Shown piece after piece: positions 1-16,799 of a DNA stretch of 64,000 bases. The translations under genes were made by a program, and so were the position numbers. Within the stretch, counting starts at the first letter, position 1, and each line of letters starts with the position of its first letter. The DNA comes from Manis javanica. Lineage: Eukaryota > Chordata > Mammalia > Pholidota > Manidae. The notes below the pieces were generated by a model that saw only the letters and a program-made list of their open reading frames with translations, was not told the origin of the DNA and did no database searches. The stretch lies in assembly GCF_040802235.1 (NCBI RefSeq), contig NC_133166.1:117442991-117506990 (forward strand), written 5' to 3'.

Positions 1-1290
1 CCTCCAAGGAAAAAGTCGAATTCTCCAAACAGAAGGTCCATTCCTAGAACATGATCTGACTGTAGCAGGCATTCCCATCTCACCCGAAAGAATAAAAACC
101 ATCCAAACCTTCCCCAGACCTACAACTAAATGACAGTTAAGGAGCTTCCTGGACTTGCAGGATACTGTGGATTTTGAGTTCCAAATTTTTCTCTGATTAC
201 AACTCCCCTGTGTGAGCTTACAAGGAACCCAACTCCAGAGCCCTCACCCTGGGAAGACAATCATGAGCAAGCCCTTTGGCCAGCTAAAATCAGCCCTGCA
301 ACAAATTTCAGCCCCAGGGCTCCCAAATTATACCAAAACTTTTGCCTTAAACTTGTCCAAGGGCATGATAACCCAGCTCTAGGAATTCCAACACAAGAGC
401 CTGGGGGAACACATGGACCTTTGCTTATTACAGACTGTTTGAAACTTACTATCCACACTGTTTGGAAGCAATAGCTGCAGCAGCTAAACTGATGGAAGCC
501 TCAGCTGACCTGGTGTTAGGATGGGACTTGATGCTTATAAGTGACTCATGCTGTTGAGAGTCTATTAAACTCTGATCAGACTCATCATTTTGCAACAAGC
601 AGACTAATGTCTTATGAAATCCTTCCTCCTTTCCCCTTCTAACCTCTGTCTTCAGCACCGCTCAGTCCCGCTACCCTGTTGTCTGCTGATGGGAGAGACC
701 ACCATAACTGCGTAGACATGGTACCAGATTTTGGACCACTTGCATTGATTTACAGGACATGCCATTAGGAACCCAGATTTGATATTTTCCATCAATGGGT
801 TCTACGCTAAAACTGCAGAAGGGAAATATCAACCAGGAGATGCTGTTGCAGCTCAGTTTTGAAGTATTGGAAAGGAGAATCCTTCCCCAGTTTAAGTCTG
901 CTCAGCTGGCAGAACTACAGGCCCTTATGGGCTTGTCAGCTACCCACGTAAACATTTACAGTGATAGCAGATATGTCTTTGAGGTGGCCCTTGACTTAGG
1001 TATGTGATGGAAACAGAGAGGGTTCCCCACTTCCAGTGGAATCCCAATAAAAAATGGGCCCCGATACCTGATCTGCTCCCTGCCATTCTATTGCCTAACC
1101 AAACTGCTATTACTAAAACTGAAATTCATACTAGAAAAACAGAATCTGAGTACCAGGGAAATGCTCTAGAGACTTCCATGTTCAATCAGCCAGCATTAAA
1201 ACTATTATGCAACTTGAATGAACTCCCTAAGACTGAGTCTAACCAAGTTATTTATGATAACTTGTACAAAAGACAAAAATCAGGCACCTG
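1..1290 (+). pseudogene. ERV pol remnant: RT C-terminal part and RNase H
   Basis: The first 400 bases read, across frames, like the thumb/connection end of a retroviral reverse transcriptase, with in-frame stops. From about 795 to 1007 an open stretch of 70 codons matches the RNase H pattern: an AELQAL helix followed by the IYSDSRYVF strand with its catalytic aspartate. Further fragments run to about 1290. Several stops and frameshifts separate the pieces. This is a dead copy; the call rests on motif recognition, not on an alignment. Confidence 0.75.
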
Positions 1291-1396
1291 AACTGGAGCA
1301 ACAATGTTGGACCCAGCAAGGGTACAGATTTAATATTACACAAGGACTCACGGAAGGCCTGGATAGCCGCCACCTGGTTCTTCCTGAGGCTTCCAA

Positions 1397-2706
1397 ATGC
1401 CATTACTAAAAGCTCTACACTTTGTAACTAATCACGGCACAGATAAACTGATCCAAGGTATGAAAAAGGACTGGTGGCGAGACTCCAAGAATGAACTAGT
1501 GGTTACCAAAGGGGAGGGGTGTGGGAGGGCGGGTGGGGAGGGAGGGAGAAGGGGACTGAGGGGTGTTATGTTTAGTGCACATGGTGTGGGGGACCACGGG
1601 GAGAACAGTGTGGCACAGAGAAGGCACATAGTGGATCTGTGGCATCTTGCTGCACTGATGGACAGGACTGCATTGGGGTATGGGTGGGGACTTGATAATA
1701 TGAATAAATGTAGTAACCACATTGTTTTTTCATGTGAAACCTTCATAAAAGTGTATATCAATCATACCTTAATAAAAAATAAAAAAAAATAGTATTTAGA
1801 AATGAAAAAAAAAAAAGAAAAAGGACTGGTGGGGTGACCGTTCCAAATCTGCAAAATTAGTTTATGACCAATGTCAGACCGGTCAAACCCATAACCCTGG
1901 AAAGACCATCGTGGTATTAGATGGAGCATTCCCACCACCTACTGGGCCACTTGAACACTTACAAATGGACTTCATGCATTGCCTCCCCCAACCAGTTATC
2001 AATATGTTCTTGTAATTGTTTGTATGGTCTCAGGATAGATTGGAGCCTTCTCATGCATAAAGACTTTTGCCACAACTGTGGCTAAGAAACTTTTAGAAAA
2101 TATATTTCCTTCAAGGGGTATGCCCAGAGAATCTCTAGCGACTCATTTCACCAAGACAAATAAGCAAATAAAAGTGCTGCTGACACAATGGCACTGCCAT
2201 TGTCTATCCTCAGTCATCAGGTAAAGCTGAATGGATAAATGGTACCTTAGAACTGAAGCTAGCTAAGTTAACAACCAACTGGCCTGCCCTGGCCTACTAC
2301 GGGTTTGAAGGCAATTAGATCAACAGCTACGGGAAAGCAGAGATTAACACCTTAGGAAATAGTACCAGGGAGACCTATGCCTTTAACAGAATCACACATG
2401 TCTTTTGTGTTCATAAATTCCAATACAACTCAGTATGGTAAGGATTAATGCATCATGCTAAAGTGTATGTCCACCAGGTAAAAAGCTTTCTGTGACCCTC
2501 CTACCCTGTATGTGGAAGGTCAAACCTTCCACAGCTTAGAACCTAGAGTATGGGTCTTCTGGAAACACCTAAGAAAGACAGCCATTGAACCTTGTTGGAT
2601 GGGACCATACCAGGTTCTCCTCACTACCCAGATGCCTGCCAAACTTCAGGGGCTTGAACCTTGGGTCCACATCTCCCAGTTGAAAAGGGCTCTTCCAGAT
2701 TTTTAG
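1397..2706 (+). pseudogene. ERV integrase remnant, split by an L1 insertion
   Basis: An N-terminal zinc-binding-like segment begins near 1397. The integrase sequence is then cut at 1477 by an L1 fragment and resumes at 1817 with a CxxC-like piece and catalytic-core fragments that carry stops. The last 64 codons (2512-2706) are open and match the C-terminal SH3-like domain of gammaretroviral integrases: a WVFW strand, a WMGPYQVLL strand and a final WVHISQLKRA strand. The copy is broken by the insertion, stops and frameshifts. Confidence 0.75.
1462..1832 (+). mobile_element. 5'-truncated L1 3' end with 16-bp target-site duplication
   Basis: The body at 1478-1816 ends in an A-rich tail. It is flanked by a perfect 16-bp direct repeat (GAAAAAGGACTGGTGG at 1462-1477 and 1817-1832). 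It interrupts the ERV integrase and therefore inserted after the ERV. The body carries the same 3'-UTR type as the copy at 41488-41710 (TGATAATATG...GTAGTAACCA...CATGTGAAACCTTCA). No L1 coding sequence remains. Confidence 0.85.
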
Positions 2707-2829
2707 AGCTTCATACCAGCCAGAGCCCTAAAATTAAAACTGCCCAGGAGGTTCCTCCCCAGAAGCAGATGACATCCTGAGGTGGGCAGCTCTCCCAAGA
2801 CCATGGGTCAGGATCCTTATCTCCAAGAT

Positions 2830-3910
2830 GAAAACTTTATGCCTTTTGCTGTTTGCTATCTGCTTTTTCTCCCTGTTTAACGGGAAGCCACACTATGATT
2901 AGGACTTCACAAACAACAGCTCCTACAGGTCTCTTCTGTAAAGTTAAAACCATAAATCTACATACCCCTGTTCCTTGCCTCAATTTAGCCTAACCCTGGC
3001 ATGGGAAACTCAGATCCACTGAGTACATATTCAAAAGACACTTCACAGCAGCCAGAGTCAGACCATTTGTAGGCTTGCTGCCGGGCCCATATATTCAGGG
3101 TGGACTTTCAGGTATGTTGATAATACAGCATTTGACTCATGGTTGAATGATGCTAACACCTCTAGACCAACCAATGGGTCCATGATGCTAACACCTGTGT
3201 GGGAGGACTCTGTACACCTCCTGGTTATGCCCTGCAGGTGCAGGTTTTGGCAGTGGCCTCATGCTTGGGCAGCTCATTGTATTGACAGCTGAGCATGAAA
3301 GGACAAGGTGCTCTTGCTGTATTTACTGTTCTACTGACCCTCACAATGTCTCGGAAACTCAACATCAGTCCACTCCTTTGAATTTATACTATTGACCAAA
3401 AAGTTTACCAGCAGATGTAACCCCTCTTGATGGGCATCATTGAGATGGTCCCTTCTTCCTTGGTTTGGAGTTCGTACAAATGAGCCTATGATCAGAAACT
3501 TATCCTTAACTCTGGCAAACACTGCTGAGTTTACCACTAGGGCCATGACTGCACAAGAAAAGTGCCTACACTCCCTTGCTTAGGTGATTTTAGAGAATAG
3601 AATTGCTTTGGATTACTCGGCAGAACAGGGAGTCTGTGCCACAGCAAATACTTTGGCAGCACCTGAATCAACACCTCTGTTACGGCAGGAACTCAAATGC
3701 AGGAAACTAACAAACCAGCTATTGGGGCTATCAGAGGTGGGTGGCATCAGGGACATGCTCTGATTTATTTGCTGCCCACTGGTTTGGTTCGTGGGGGCCC
3801 TGGCTTAGGAGCATATTTAAGTCTCTTGGTATTATTCTCCTCACAGTCAGCATTATAGTCCTCCTGATGCTCTGTGGTCTCTCAGAGACTTTAAATGCAT
3901 GTTTGCAGCC
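2830..3910 (+). pseudogene. ERV env remnant with transmembrane anchor
   Basis: Reading in three frames gives scattered surface-unit fragments with many stops. Around 3550-3700 there is a piece typical of the region before the membrane anchor in class I env proteins. From about 3775 a tryptophan-containing segment leads into roughly 20 hydrophobic residues (Ile/Leu/Val-rich), the likely transmembrane span. The open frame that contains the anchor (3741-4190) runs on into sequence with no env character, so its C-terminal part is accidental. Non-functional. Confidence 0.6.
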
Positions 3911-3920
3911 ATCAGCAGCT

Positions 3921-4660
3921 AATCAGATGGTCTCACTGCACTTGGGAAACAGAAACAAGATGAATAATGGGACAAACAGCAAAAGTGATTCTTCCACGGC
4001 TCTGACACCCTCTGAGTTCTGCAATGGCGTGCGTGGTGATGATGGCACCACGGCGTGCCGCAGCCCGCCCAAGTCTTCAGCCCCCTCTCCGTTGGCCCTG
4101 CTGCTGCTGCCTTCATGGCGTTCCTGTTGCTGCTGTGGACTGCTCTGCCAGAGTCCAGTCTTTCTTCTCTCCCTCCTCCCTGTGTTCTAGGGGCTGCCTC
4201 CTGAACGCCTGCACCCGAGGCTGTTGCCCCTCCTCCCTGAAGCCCTCCTGCACGCAGAGTGTCCCTGGTCTCCACCAGGGGGAGGGAAGACCTTGCTGGT
4301 GTCTCTCCCTGACAACACTTGGTATTTCAAGACTTGGCTCAAGTCTAGAAGGAACCAGGAAGTCCTCCCAGGTTGGGTGGCCTCTCCCTGAATGGAGAGG
4401 GAGCACTTACCACCCTGAATGGCGATCAAAGCCGGCTAACCATTGCGTCCCAGGGGCATGGTGCCTAGAGCCTGTGGATGGGGGGCGGCCTGCGCATGGT
4501 ACTTTTGGGGGAGATCATGGAAATGTTTAATTTTAAAATCAATAGAAAAAATTACCTTCAAGGGTCAAAGAAAATGTGCTATCACATCAGAAAAAATTAA
4601 AATTGCTCATTTTTGTTTTCTTATAGAAGTGTACCTAGAGCCCATGAACGTCTTCCTGTG
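3921..4660. other. Intergenic stretch, no recognised gene
   Basis: Moderately GC-rich sequence right of the ERV env remnant. It may include a decayed 3' LTR, but I see no clear TG...CA ends or poly(A) signal. Overlapping short open frames on both strands (for example 4024-4530) look accidental. Confidence 0.4.
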
Positions 4661-4664
4661 GCCC

Positions 4665-4835
4665 TGATTGCCATTGTTTCCTCCCTCCCACAGTAGACAG
4701 AGAGCTCTTAGTGGGGATGGAACCCCACCTCAGGGCTGTTATGTAATTTTTAAACATCTATATATCCCCAGCCTAGTGCTAGATACTCAGGGTTGGCTCA
4801 GCCAACACTTTCTGAATAAGCGAATAAGTAAATGC
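4665..4835 (+). mobile_element. L2-like LINE 3' end
   Basis: The segment runs through a decayed 'CCCAGCctAGTGCTaGaTA' box to a 'TGAATAAGcGAATAAgTaAATG' tail, the usual 3' terminus of L2 elements. Recognition is by eye; boundaries are approximate. Confidence 0.6.
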
Positions 4836-4854
4836 ATGAATTGGCCTTCGGAGA

Positions 4855-4980
4855 GACTCTTGACTCTGAATCTCCTTTACTTCACCTGGAAAGCAAAACC
4901 TCATAGGGTGGCCATGAGGATTAAATGGTGAGTGGGATATGCTTCTGAACTGCAAGGCTTGGAGCCATTCCTGACATGCA
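4855..4980 (+). mobile_element. MIR-like fragment
   Basis: A 'TCACCTGGAAAGC...GAGGATTAAATG' string fits the 3' half of a MIR SINE (the 'cat ctgtaaaatgaggat' region). Diverged; approximate ends. Confidence 0.5.
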
Positions 4981-5880
4981 GGATGTGGGCAAGGAGAGAA
5001 GCCATAGATGTTAAAAATGGCTCCGGGTGGCTTTGATAGCTTTCTTTTGGTAAAAAAAAATAATCCTATTTATACATATAAAGAACTAAAGGACATACAC
5101 CGAAGTGCCTTGTAGTGGCCTGAGTGAGGGTTACCATCTTAATTTTTAAAAGCACACACTTAGAAAAAAAAACAAAAAGGAAAAAGAAAAAAGAACAACA
5201 AAAAGAACACACTTAGGAACATGTGAAGACCAAGTCTGTGTCTTATCTCGCCCTTGTGGGCCTGGGCCTGGCACAGGTGAAGGGCATAATAAATGAGGAA
5301 TTCCCCATCTCACACCCAGTCTGGCACCCCATTAGTACCAGGACCCCTGCCCTCAAGTGCCAATAAGGAGTGCAGCTCCTCCCTGGTCACAAGGTCAGCT
5401 GCTGCGAGAAAATAGCTGTAAGCCGAGACTCAGTTTACGCAAAGTGATGTCTCTTGCAGTTCAATATGGGGACTGAGGAAGAGATGGGATAACATCCCCA
5501 ATGGTGACAAACTACACTTAGACAATTAAGAAATTTTCCAGCCCCTTTTCACACTTCGGGGATAAGCTTCCTATGATCCAAGGAATTCAGTATTTCCCGT
5601 GGCTCCCAAAGGGCTGGATTGCTTCCTTTTTATAGGCTATGGGTGCCTGTTAAGTCAGTCTTACAGTATCAGACTTGTCTTTCCCTGTTGTAGCTCAACG
5701 CCTAAGAACGCGCCGGCACACAGTAGGTGTTGAGTGAGCGAACGAATCTGTCAAGAGTGACTTCTTTAATGGATTCCTGGGTACCTCTCCCATGAAGAGA
5801 ATAAAACTCACTTCTTGATACTAAGACCCTGCATGGCCTCTGTACTCTGTAATTTGGATCTCTGGGAATCGCCTTTGTTG
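4981..5880. other. Intergenic stretch upstream of the ZFTA CpG island
   Basis: No gene is seen. It contains an A-rich patch (5166-5210) and, at about 5690-5760, a short L2-type 3' tail (GGCACACAGTAGGTG followed by GAGCGAACGAAT). The remainder is unassigned sequence leading into the CpG island. Confidence 0.5.
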
Positions 5881-6757
5881 TGGGCGGCCAACCACAGGCA
5901 AAGCAAGCACCTGCTCCTCCAGCCGGTCCTCGCAGAAAGACCCCCGGTGCCGAGCCCCTGGCTGCCTCTTCAAGTCCCATCTTTCGGCTTCCCGGGAGCT
6001 GGGGGCCCCGAGGCATCCCGGGGCTCGCGGCCAGGGTCTGCTCCAGCATTTCTCAGCCGTGGTGGCGCGCGTCCCAGGTGCCCGACCACCCACCCCGGGC
6101 CAGCCTTCTTCGCCTCCTCGGGCCGGGCTGGGGTTCTGGGGCCGCGTCAAGGGCCTTGTCTGGAACCTCCGGGCCTGTGCGACCAGAAGTCTGAGTCACG
6201 GCGGCGGACGCCTTCTGCTCCCGTCTACCATCCTGGGGCCACCTCCACCCCGCAGTGTCGGGTCCCGGCGGAGCCACCTCTGCCAGTCTACTGCGCGCCC
6301 CCTTTCCCGGCCTGAGTCTCCGCGACCGCAGCCCCCACCTCCGGCCGGCTCTGGGGCAGCCTCACCCGCGAGCCCCTCCAATGGAGAAGCCAGAACTCCC
6401 AGCGCTCCCGGGCGGCTCCTGCGGGAGGGGGCGCGGCCGCCCCCGCGGCTCCACCCTCTCGGCGGGGACGCAGCCATCTGGGGCCCCTGCTAGTTGCGTC
6501 CGCTGCGGGGCCCGCGCCGAGCTTGCAAGGGAGGCAGCAGCGCTGGCAGGGACCCGGGTCTCCCACAGGCTATTCGTAGCCCGCGCCGGTACGCTGAGAT
6601 GCCCCGAGGGGGCTGTGGCTGCGAGCCGATCTGGGTGAAAGCGCGTCGCAGCGGACGTGGGCGCCCCTCGCCACCTCAGTGACCCTTAAGGAGCCGGGAC
6701 TGGATCCTCGGAAGCGGCCGTGCGGGCCCGCGAGGGCGGCTAGGTCCGTGCTGCTAG

Positions 6758-12253
<5,496 letters not shown>

Positions 12254-12915
12254 GGGACGCGCGGGGCGGCCCCGCCCTGTGCCCCGCCAGTCCTCAGGCT
12301 GGGAGACTGTTCCCGCGAACCCAGCCGCTGCCCCCCGCTGGCCGGGCCGGGCGGAGACTGGGGACTGGGTGGGGTCGCCAGCTTCCGCTCGGTGCCACAG
12401 GGCCCCTGGAGCGAGTCGGCGAGCTGCAGGAAGCGCGCTCTCCCTTCGGACCCGGGGCCCCGGCCTCTCTGTACAGGGCCGCACGTGTCCGGAGAAGCCA
12501 CCGCAGCCTCCGAGCTTTTGCATGGAGGGCTGGAAGCCTGCGTCTGGCCGCCTCCCGCGGGGCGATCCTACACCAGGCCGGGACGCGGGCGCCGACAGTC
12601 AGTATTAGGGCCCTGCGGGGGCGAGGCGGGTTGGCCGCGGTGGCTCCTTTCCCCGGCCTGGGGCCCAGCTCTTTGTGGCGTTGCACGCCGGCAGGCATAG
12701 CTCCAGGTCGGAGGCGGCTGCTGCCCGGGCCTTCGTATTTTCCGCGGCTCGGAGGCCGGGACTGCGGGCGGGGACGGGGGCGGGGAAGGCTTGCGAGACC
12801 GCCGGCGGGCGGCCCGGGGCGGGGCAGGGTTGGGGCGGAGCTGGGCCGGGACCCGCCTGCCCGCCCCTGCCACGCCTGCCCGGCCCGGGATCTTGTAAAG
12901 GGATCAGCACTTTTC

Positions 12916-12936
12916 TTTTTTTTTTTTTTTTTTTTT
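12916..12936 (+). repeat. T21 homopolymer in the ZFTA 3' UTR
   Basis: An uninterrupted run of 21 T in a GC-rich context. On the - strand it reads as a poly(A), but no retroelement body can be seen next to it. Confidence 0.85.
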
Positions 12937-13834
12937 GCTCTCCTCCGGGGACCTCCATTTACCCGTAAGCTCGTCAGGGGCTCCTGCTTCAGCGCCCCCT
13001 GGGGCCGAGCCCGGGGCACTGGAGGTCCCGGCAGCTGGCGTTATGTTCTCGTCTCATCTCCCTGTACCCCTCAATCCCTTCCCCTCTGTACGCGGTGGAC
13101 GCGCCAGCCATTCTCCCCTTTCTCAGCCCCCAGGGCCTGGGGCCGGGCCTCGGCCTTCCTTTCCTAACCCGCGAGGGCGCCGGGCCCTGTGGGGCCGGGA
13201 AGGGGCCCCGCGATCTCCCAGGCAGGTCCGAGAGGGATGTGTAGATTCATTCTCCTGTGGAGAACAGGTGGCCCCGAGATCAGGCCCTTTTTGCTCTTTG
13301 TATTTTATTTTGAAACTGTATTTAATGCTTTTATATGAAAGGGAGGGGCGGGGAGAGAGCTGTCCCGGTCACCCTTATGTGCAAATGTCTTATTTATTAT
13401 GCGTGTATCAGAGATAAGCTGTGAGGTGGTGGAGGAGGGACGTAAGACGAGGAGGAGCGAGAAGAGGCGGGATGGAAGGACCCCAAACACCCCACACTAA
13501 CGCGTGGCTCTCCAGGCCCCTCCTCTGGGCCCCAGCGTCTGCTTTACACAAGGCCAGGCTCGGTCCTTCTTAGAACCCGAGGTGGGTGGGGTCACCGGGT
13601 GGGACTTGAGGGCTGGGGCTGGAGGGGGATGGGCCCTGGCACCTGGGCCCAGGGGCGTTTTGAGTGCGGGAAAGCAGCGAGTAAAGAAGCCCTTCTTCAA
13701 TCCCAGCGTCCTCCCCCGCCTCCCAGGCCAGAGCCCAAGGTTCAAGTGCCTCAGGCCCAGTCCCAACGGCTCTTCCTGATTGGGAATTGGATTTTATACC
13801 AGATTTTTATAGCATTTTTATATAATTCAAGATG

Positions 13835-14020
13835 GTCAGAGTTGGAAAGACCTTGGAGATCAACTAGTACCCGCCTCCCAACCCCTTTACAGTTCCATAA
13901 AAGTGAAGCCCAGAAACGGAAATCATCACACAGCCAGGTAGAAATCGTGTAAGAACTAGAATAGAAATCTCAACTCCCAATTCAGTGTTTGCACTACACC
14001 AACACTGCCTCCCAATTTTG
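13835..14020 (+). mobile_element. Ancient MIR-type repeat in the ZFTA 3' UTR
   Basis: The string 'GTTGGAAAGACCTTGGAGATCA...GCACTACACCAACACTGCCTCCC' matches a widespread mammalian short repeat of the MIR group. Recognised by eye; subfamily uncertain. Confidence 0.55.
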
Positions 14021-15587
14021 GTGAGTTACTCAAATAACTCTCCGTTAGACCTGCCAAAGGACAGCACTTGCCAGGGGCTGCAGGCCCCGCTGTGCTGTAG
14101 TGGCCTGGGGATGGCCAAGAACTGCACGTGGGATGAGTATTGTCAGGGCAGCTCTCGCCACCACGGGCTTCCGCGGGAGGGTGTGGACAGCAGTCTCCGG
14201 CAGATCCAGGAGAGGGGCTGGGTGCTGCCTGCCCTGAGGCCTCCCTCTTAGGACAGGGGCTCTGACGGGTTCCTTATCCATGCTGCCAGGGATTCAGGAA
14301 ATACTGCCATTGTCAGTTGACTGAAAAGTGAATTCCCAGTGTGCTTGACCCCCCAGGGTCTTTGAGACAGTATTAGAAGTTTGACAACACGGATTACAGG
14401 GCTACCTGACTGGGCACTGTCATTCTTTTATTTTCCTTCATGCACATTTTCAGATCCAGAATGAGTATTCCACCACTCCTGCTACTCTGCCTGTTCAAAA
14501 ACAGTAGGCAAATCCGGGCAACCTATTACGGTCACCCAAGCCCACTGCCGAAGTTCAGGTAAGCTAGGGCAGAGAGCAGGTCAGGAATGGTTTTTCCTCT
14601 CAATAGGGAGGACAGGAGTGGATGTCTGCATGGAGAGGCAGCCACAAGCACTTAAGTGGTTTTCAAAGTGTGGCCACTAGACCAGCAACATCACATTAGA
14701 AACTTACTACAAATGCAAATTAGGGCCCTCACCTCACTGAATCAGAATGGGTGGGGCTCAGCAATCATTTTGACAAGGCTCCTATCATCTTGAGGCCCGC
14801 AGGCAGTCTAAGCACCAGTGACCTAGGAAGTGCCACTGTAGTGATTCCTACTTCATGGTTGTGCCCTCATGAGGTTGGGCGTTAGGGACTAGGTGGTCCC
14901 CATCTCTAGGTGTGCCTCCTCCTCACCTTGTGAGTCAAATGCAAACGGATGAAGTTTCTTCATGAAGTTTTTGTTAACGGTATGCTTGCTATTATGGCCA
15001 ATATGTAAATGTTACTCTGAATAGTATTTATATACCATGTTAGTGACATTATTCAAATATTTGTATGTGTATTTGTGAAGGTATTTGCATCCATTTTTTT
15101 AATTACTAAGTTTTCTAAGAGGTATGCTGAAAAAAAATTTTAATCCAGCTTGAGGGTCAAGGGCAGCCTTAGTTTTGGGGAAGAGCAGATCTGAGGGGAC
15201 AAATTCAGCAAAGACCTGATGGATTTACTTTCCATTTTCTATGGTGACTGGCAATTTAAGTGCATTGTGGCTGTGTGATTTGTAGGCTGCTTTGTGTCGC
15301 AGGCAGGGAACCTTCCTAGGTTGGTGTGAGGCTGAACTGGGATAACAGACCCCCCTGGCCCCTTCCTAGCTTTATAATCTTTCTCCTAAGGTCACCTCTT
15401 AAGAGGGCCTCGTATTTTCTTTCAGAAACCAAATGCACAGCTTTGCTCTGTAACAGAAATTCTGCAACCTTGGGACTCATTACCAGTATCAACTATCAGT
15501 TGCTTTTCAAAGCCTCAGAAGTGGAGTGGGGATGGGGGCCAGGGGAAGCCTTGTTTGGTTTGTTCTTCACCCAAAATGTGTATAAAA

Positions 15588-15593
15588 AATAAA
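15588..15593 (+). terminator. ZFTA: ZFTA poly(A) signal AATAAA
   Basis: AATAAA followed about 25 bases later by a GT/T-rich stretch (CTGTGTTCTTT). Cleavage is expected near 15605-15620, inside the 37-bp gap to the opposing RTN3 signal. Confidence 0.8.
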
Positions 15594-15630
15594 GTTAGAA
15601 TGACACCACAGTCACTGTGTTCTTTAAATT

Positions 15631-15636
15631 TTTATT
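15631..15636 (-). terminator. RTN3: RTN3 poly(A) signal AATAAA
   Basis: TTTATT on the + strand is AATAAA on the - strand. It is followed in the - direction by a GT-rich stretch (GACTGTGGTGTC). It ends a 2.1-kb 3' UTR and faces the ZFTA signal. Confidence 0.8.
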
Positions 15637-16793
15637 AATACCACATCAATTTGTAGTTTTACAGGAACCACGATTGAAGTTCCTTAGGTGCTACTGTATT
15701 TTTATGTTGCACGCACATACACGCACACAGTTTCATTAGTAATTTTTCACCTATAGGTTTTTCTTAAAAAACAAAGACAAAAAAAATTCCTGTGTGGCAC
15801 AAAGATCCATCCAACTATCTAAACACAGCAGTAACAGAAGAGCCAGGTGTGGAGGTTTCCAGTGCAGAAAAAGGTCCTTGGGAGGGGAGCCGAACATGAT
15901 CAGTGCACTGACTTCCTGGAGGGCAAACGCTGTGATGGAGAATGCATTTCCCACTGTGACAGGAAATTGGTTTAAAAATTCAGAAGGAAAGGGGGCTAAG
16001 AAAATAAGAGAATGGAGCAAGGCAAGGATACCTTTTACCCATCTAAGTACCTAATTTTCCCCCAAACTTAGAAAACTTCCTTCTGCAGAGCCGCGGTGGG
16101 ACCGGCAAAGACTACGGCCCTTACTTCTAAGCCACCAGTTTGTGTTCCCTCTGGGTTACTGCAACTGAGTTAAAACCTGAAGGAACTCAAAGATGACTTT
16201 TCTTTCAATTTTACTGAATTTTCATGTTGGAAGGAGAGGAAGACACCTGGATCAGTCTCAGATGGGAGTCAAAGATTCCCAGTTGCCCTCCATTTGATGT
16301 GAGTTGATGTGTTGTTGTCTTTTAATTGTGCACAGAGCCCATCAACATAAGCTTACCTAAAGCTTCTTGGAAAACACTCAAAACGAGCACCTGGGCCACA
16401 GTACAGGTGCAAAGACATTTTATGTGCCTGAAAATGAACCCTCAAAACATAACACCTACAAACTAGCCTTAAAGTTAGAACGCCCTATGAACCACAGATG
16501 CACTTCTCTACGCTTCATTTGTGGTCTCTTAGCTAGACACATACAATCTCTCAAGCCAGCTCAGTGTTGGTCCGCAGGGTAAAGCAATGGGCTCAGGTTA
16601 AAGGTGTAGCATGTGAAGGACACGGTAGGGAAGAGATGAAAGAAAAAAAGGCCTTTGTGTTTTTGTAGTTCACCTCTGTAGTCCCCCCCCATGGACTGAC
16701 ATAGGATTACAGTAACTCAATGACTGAGGAGCCGACATGCAGATTATTTGTTTTCTCTAACAAGTTTACAGCAGCGTACAGCAGTTACAGACA

Positions 16794-16799
16794 TTTATT
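16794..16799 (-). terminator. RTN3: Possible proximal RTN3 poly(A) signal
   Basis: A second AATAAA on the - strand, about 920 bases after the RTN3 stop. If used it would give a shorter 3' UTR. Usage is unknown. Confidence 0.4.

Larger units (their letters stand above)
1..3920 (+). mobile_element. Degenerate class I endogenous retrovirus (pol-env part)
   Basis: Three-frame reading on the + strand gives, in retroviral order, broken pieces of reverse transcriptase end, RNase H, integrase and env. All are interrupted by stops and frameshifts, so nothing here can encode a working protein. The integrase C-terminal stretch and the env membrane anchor are of gammaretrovirus-like (ERV class I) type. 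The window starts inside pol, so gag and the 5' LTR are outside or lost. I could not delimit a 3' LTR after env; the right boundary near 3920 is approximate. An L1 fragment sits inside the integrase region. The subfamily is not assigned. Confidence 0.8.
12254..15612 (+). other. ZFTA: ZFTA 3' UTR
   Basis: It runs from the TAG to the only AATAAA I find downstream on this strand (15588-15593), about 3.35 kb. That places the gene end where the human gene ends relative to RTN3. The first kilobase is very GC-rich with many GGGCGG boxes; the rest is of ordinary composition. It contains a T21 run (12916-12936) and an old repeat at about 13835-14020. Open frames here are not believable genes. Confidence 0.75.

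Noticed and set aside
1-3920. Intact retroviral gene
   Set aside because: Every pol and env segment is broken by stops, frameshifts or the L1 insertion.
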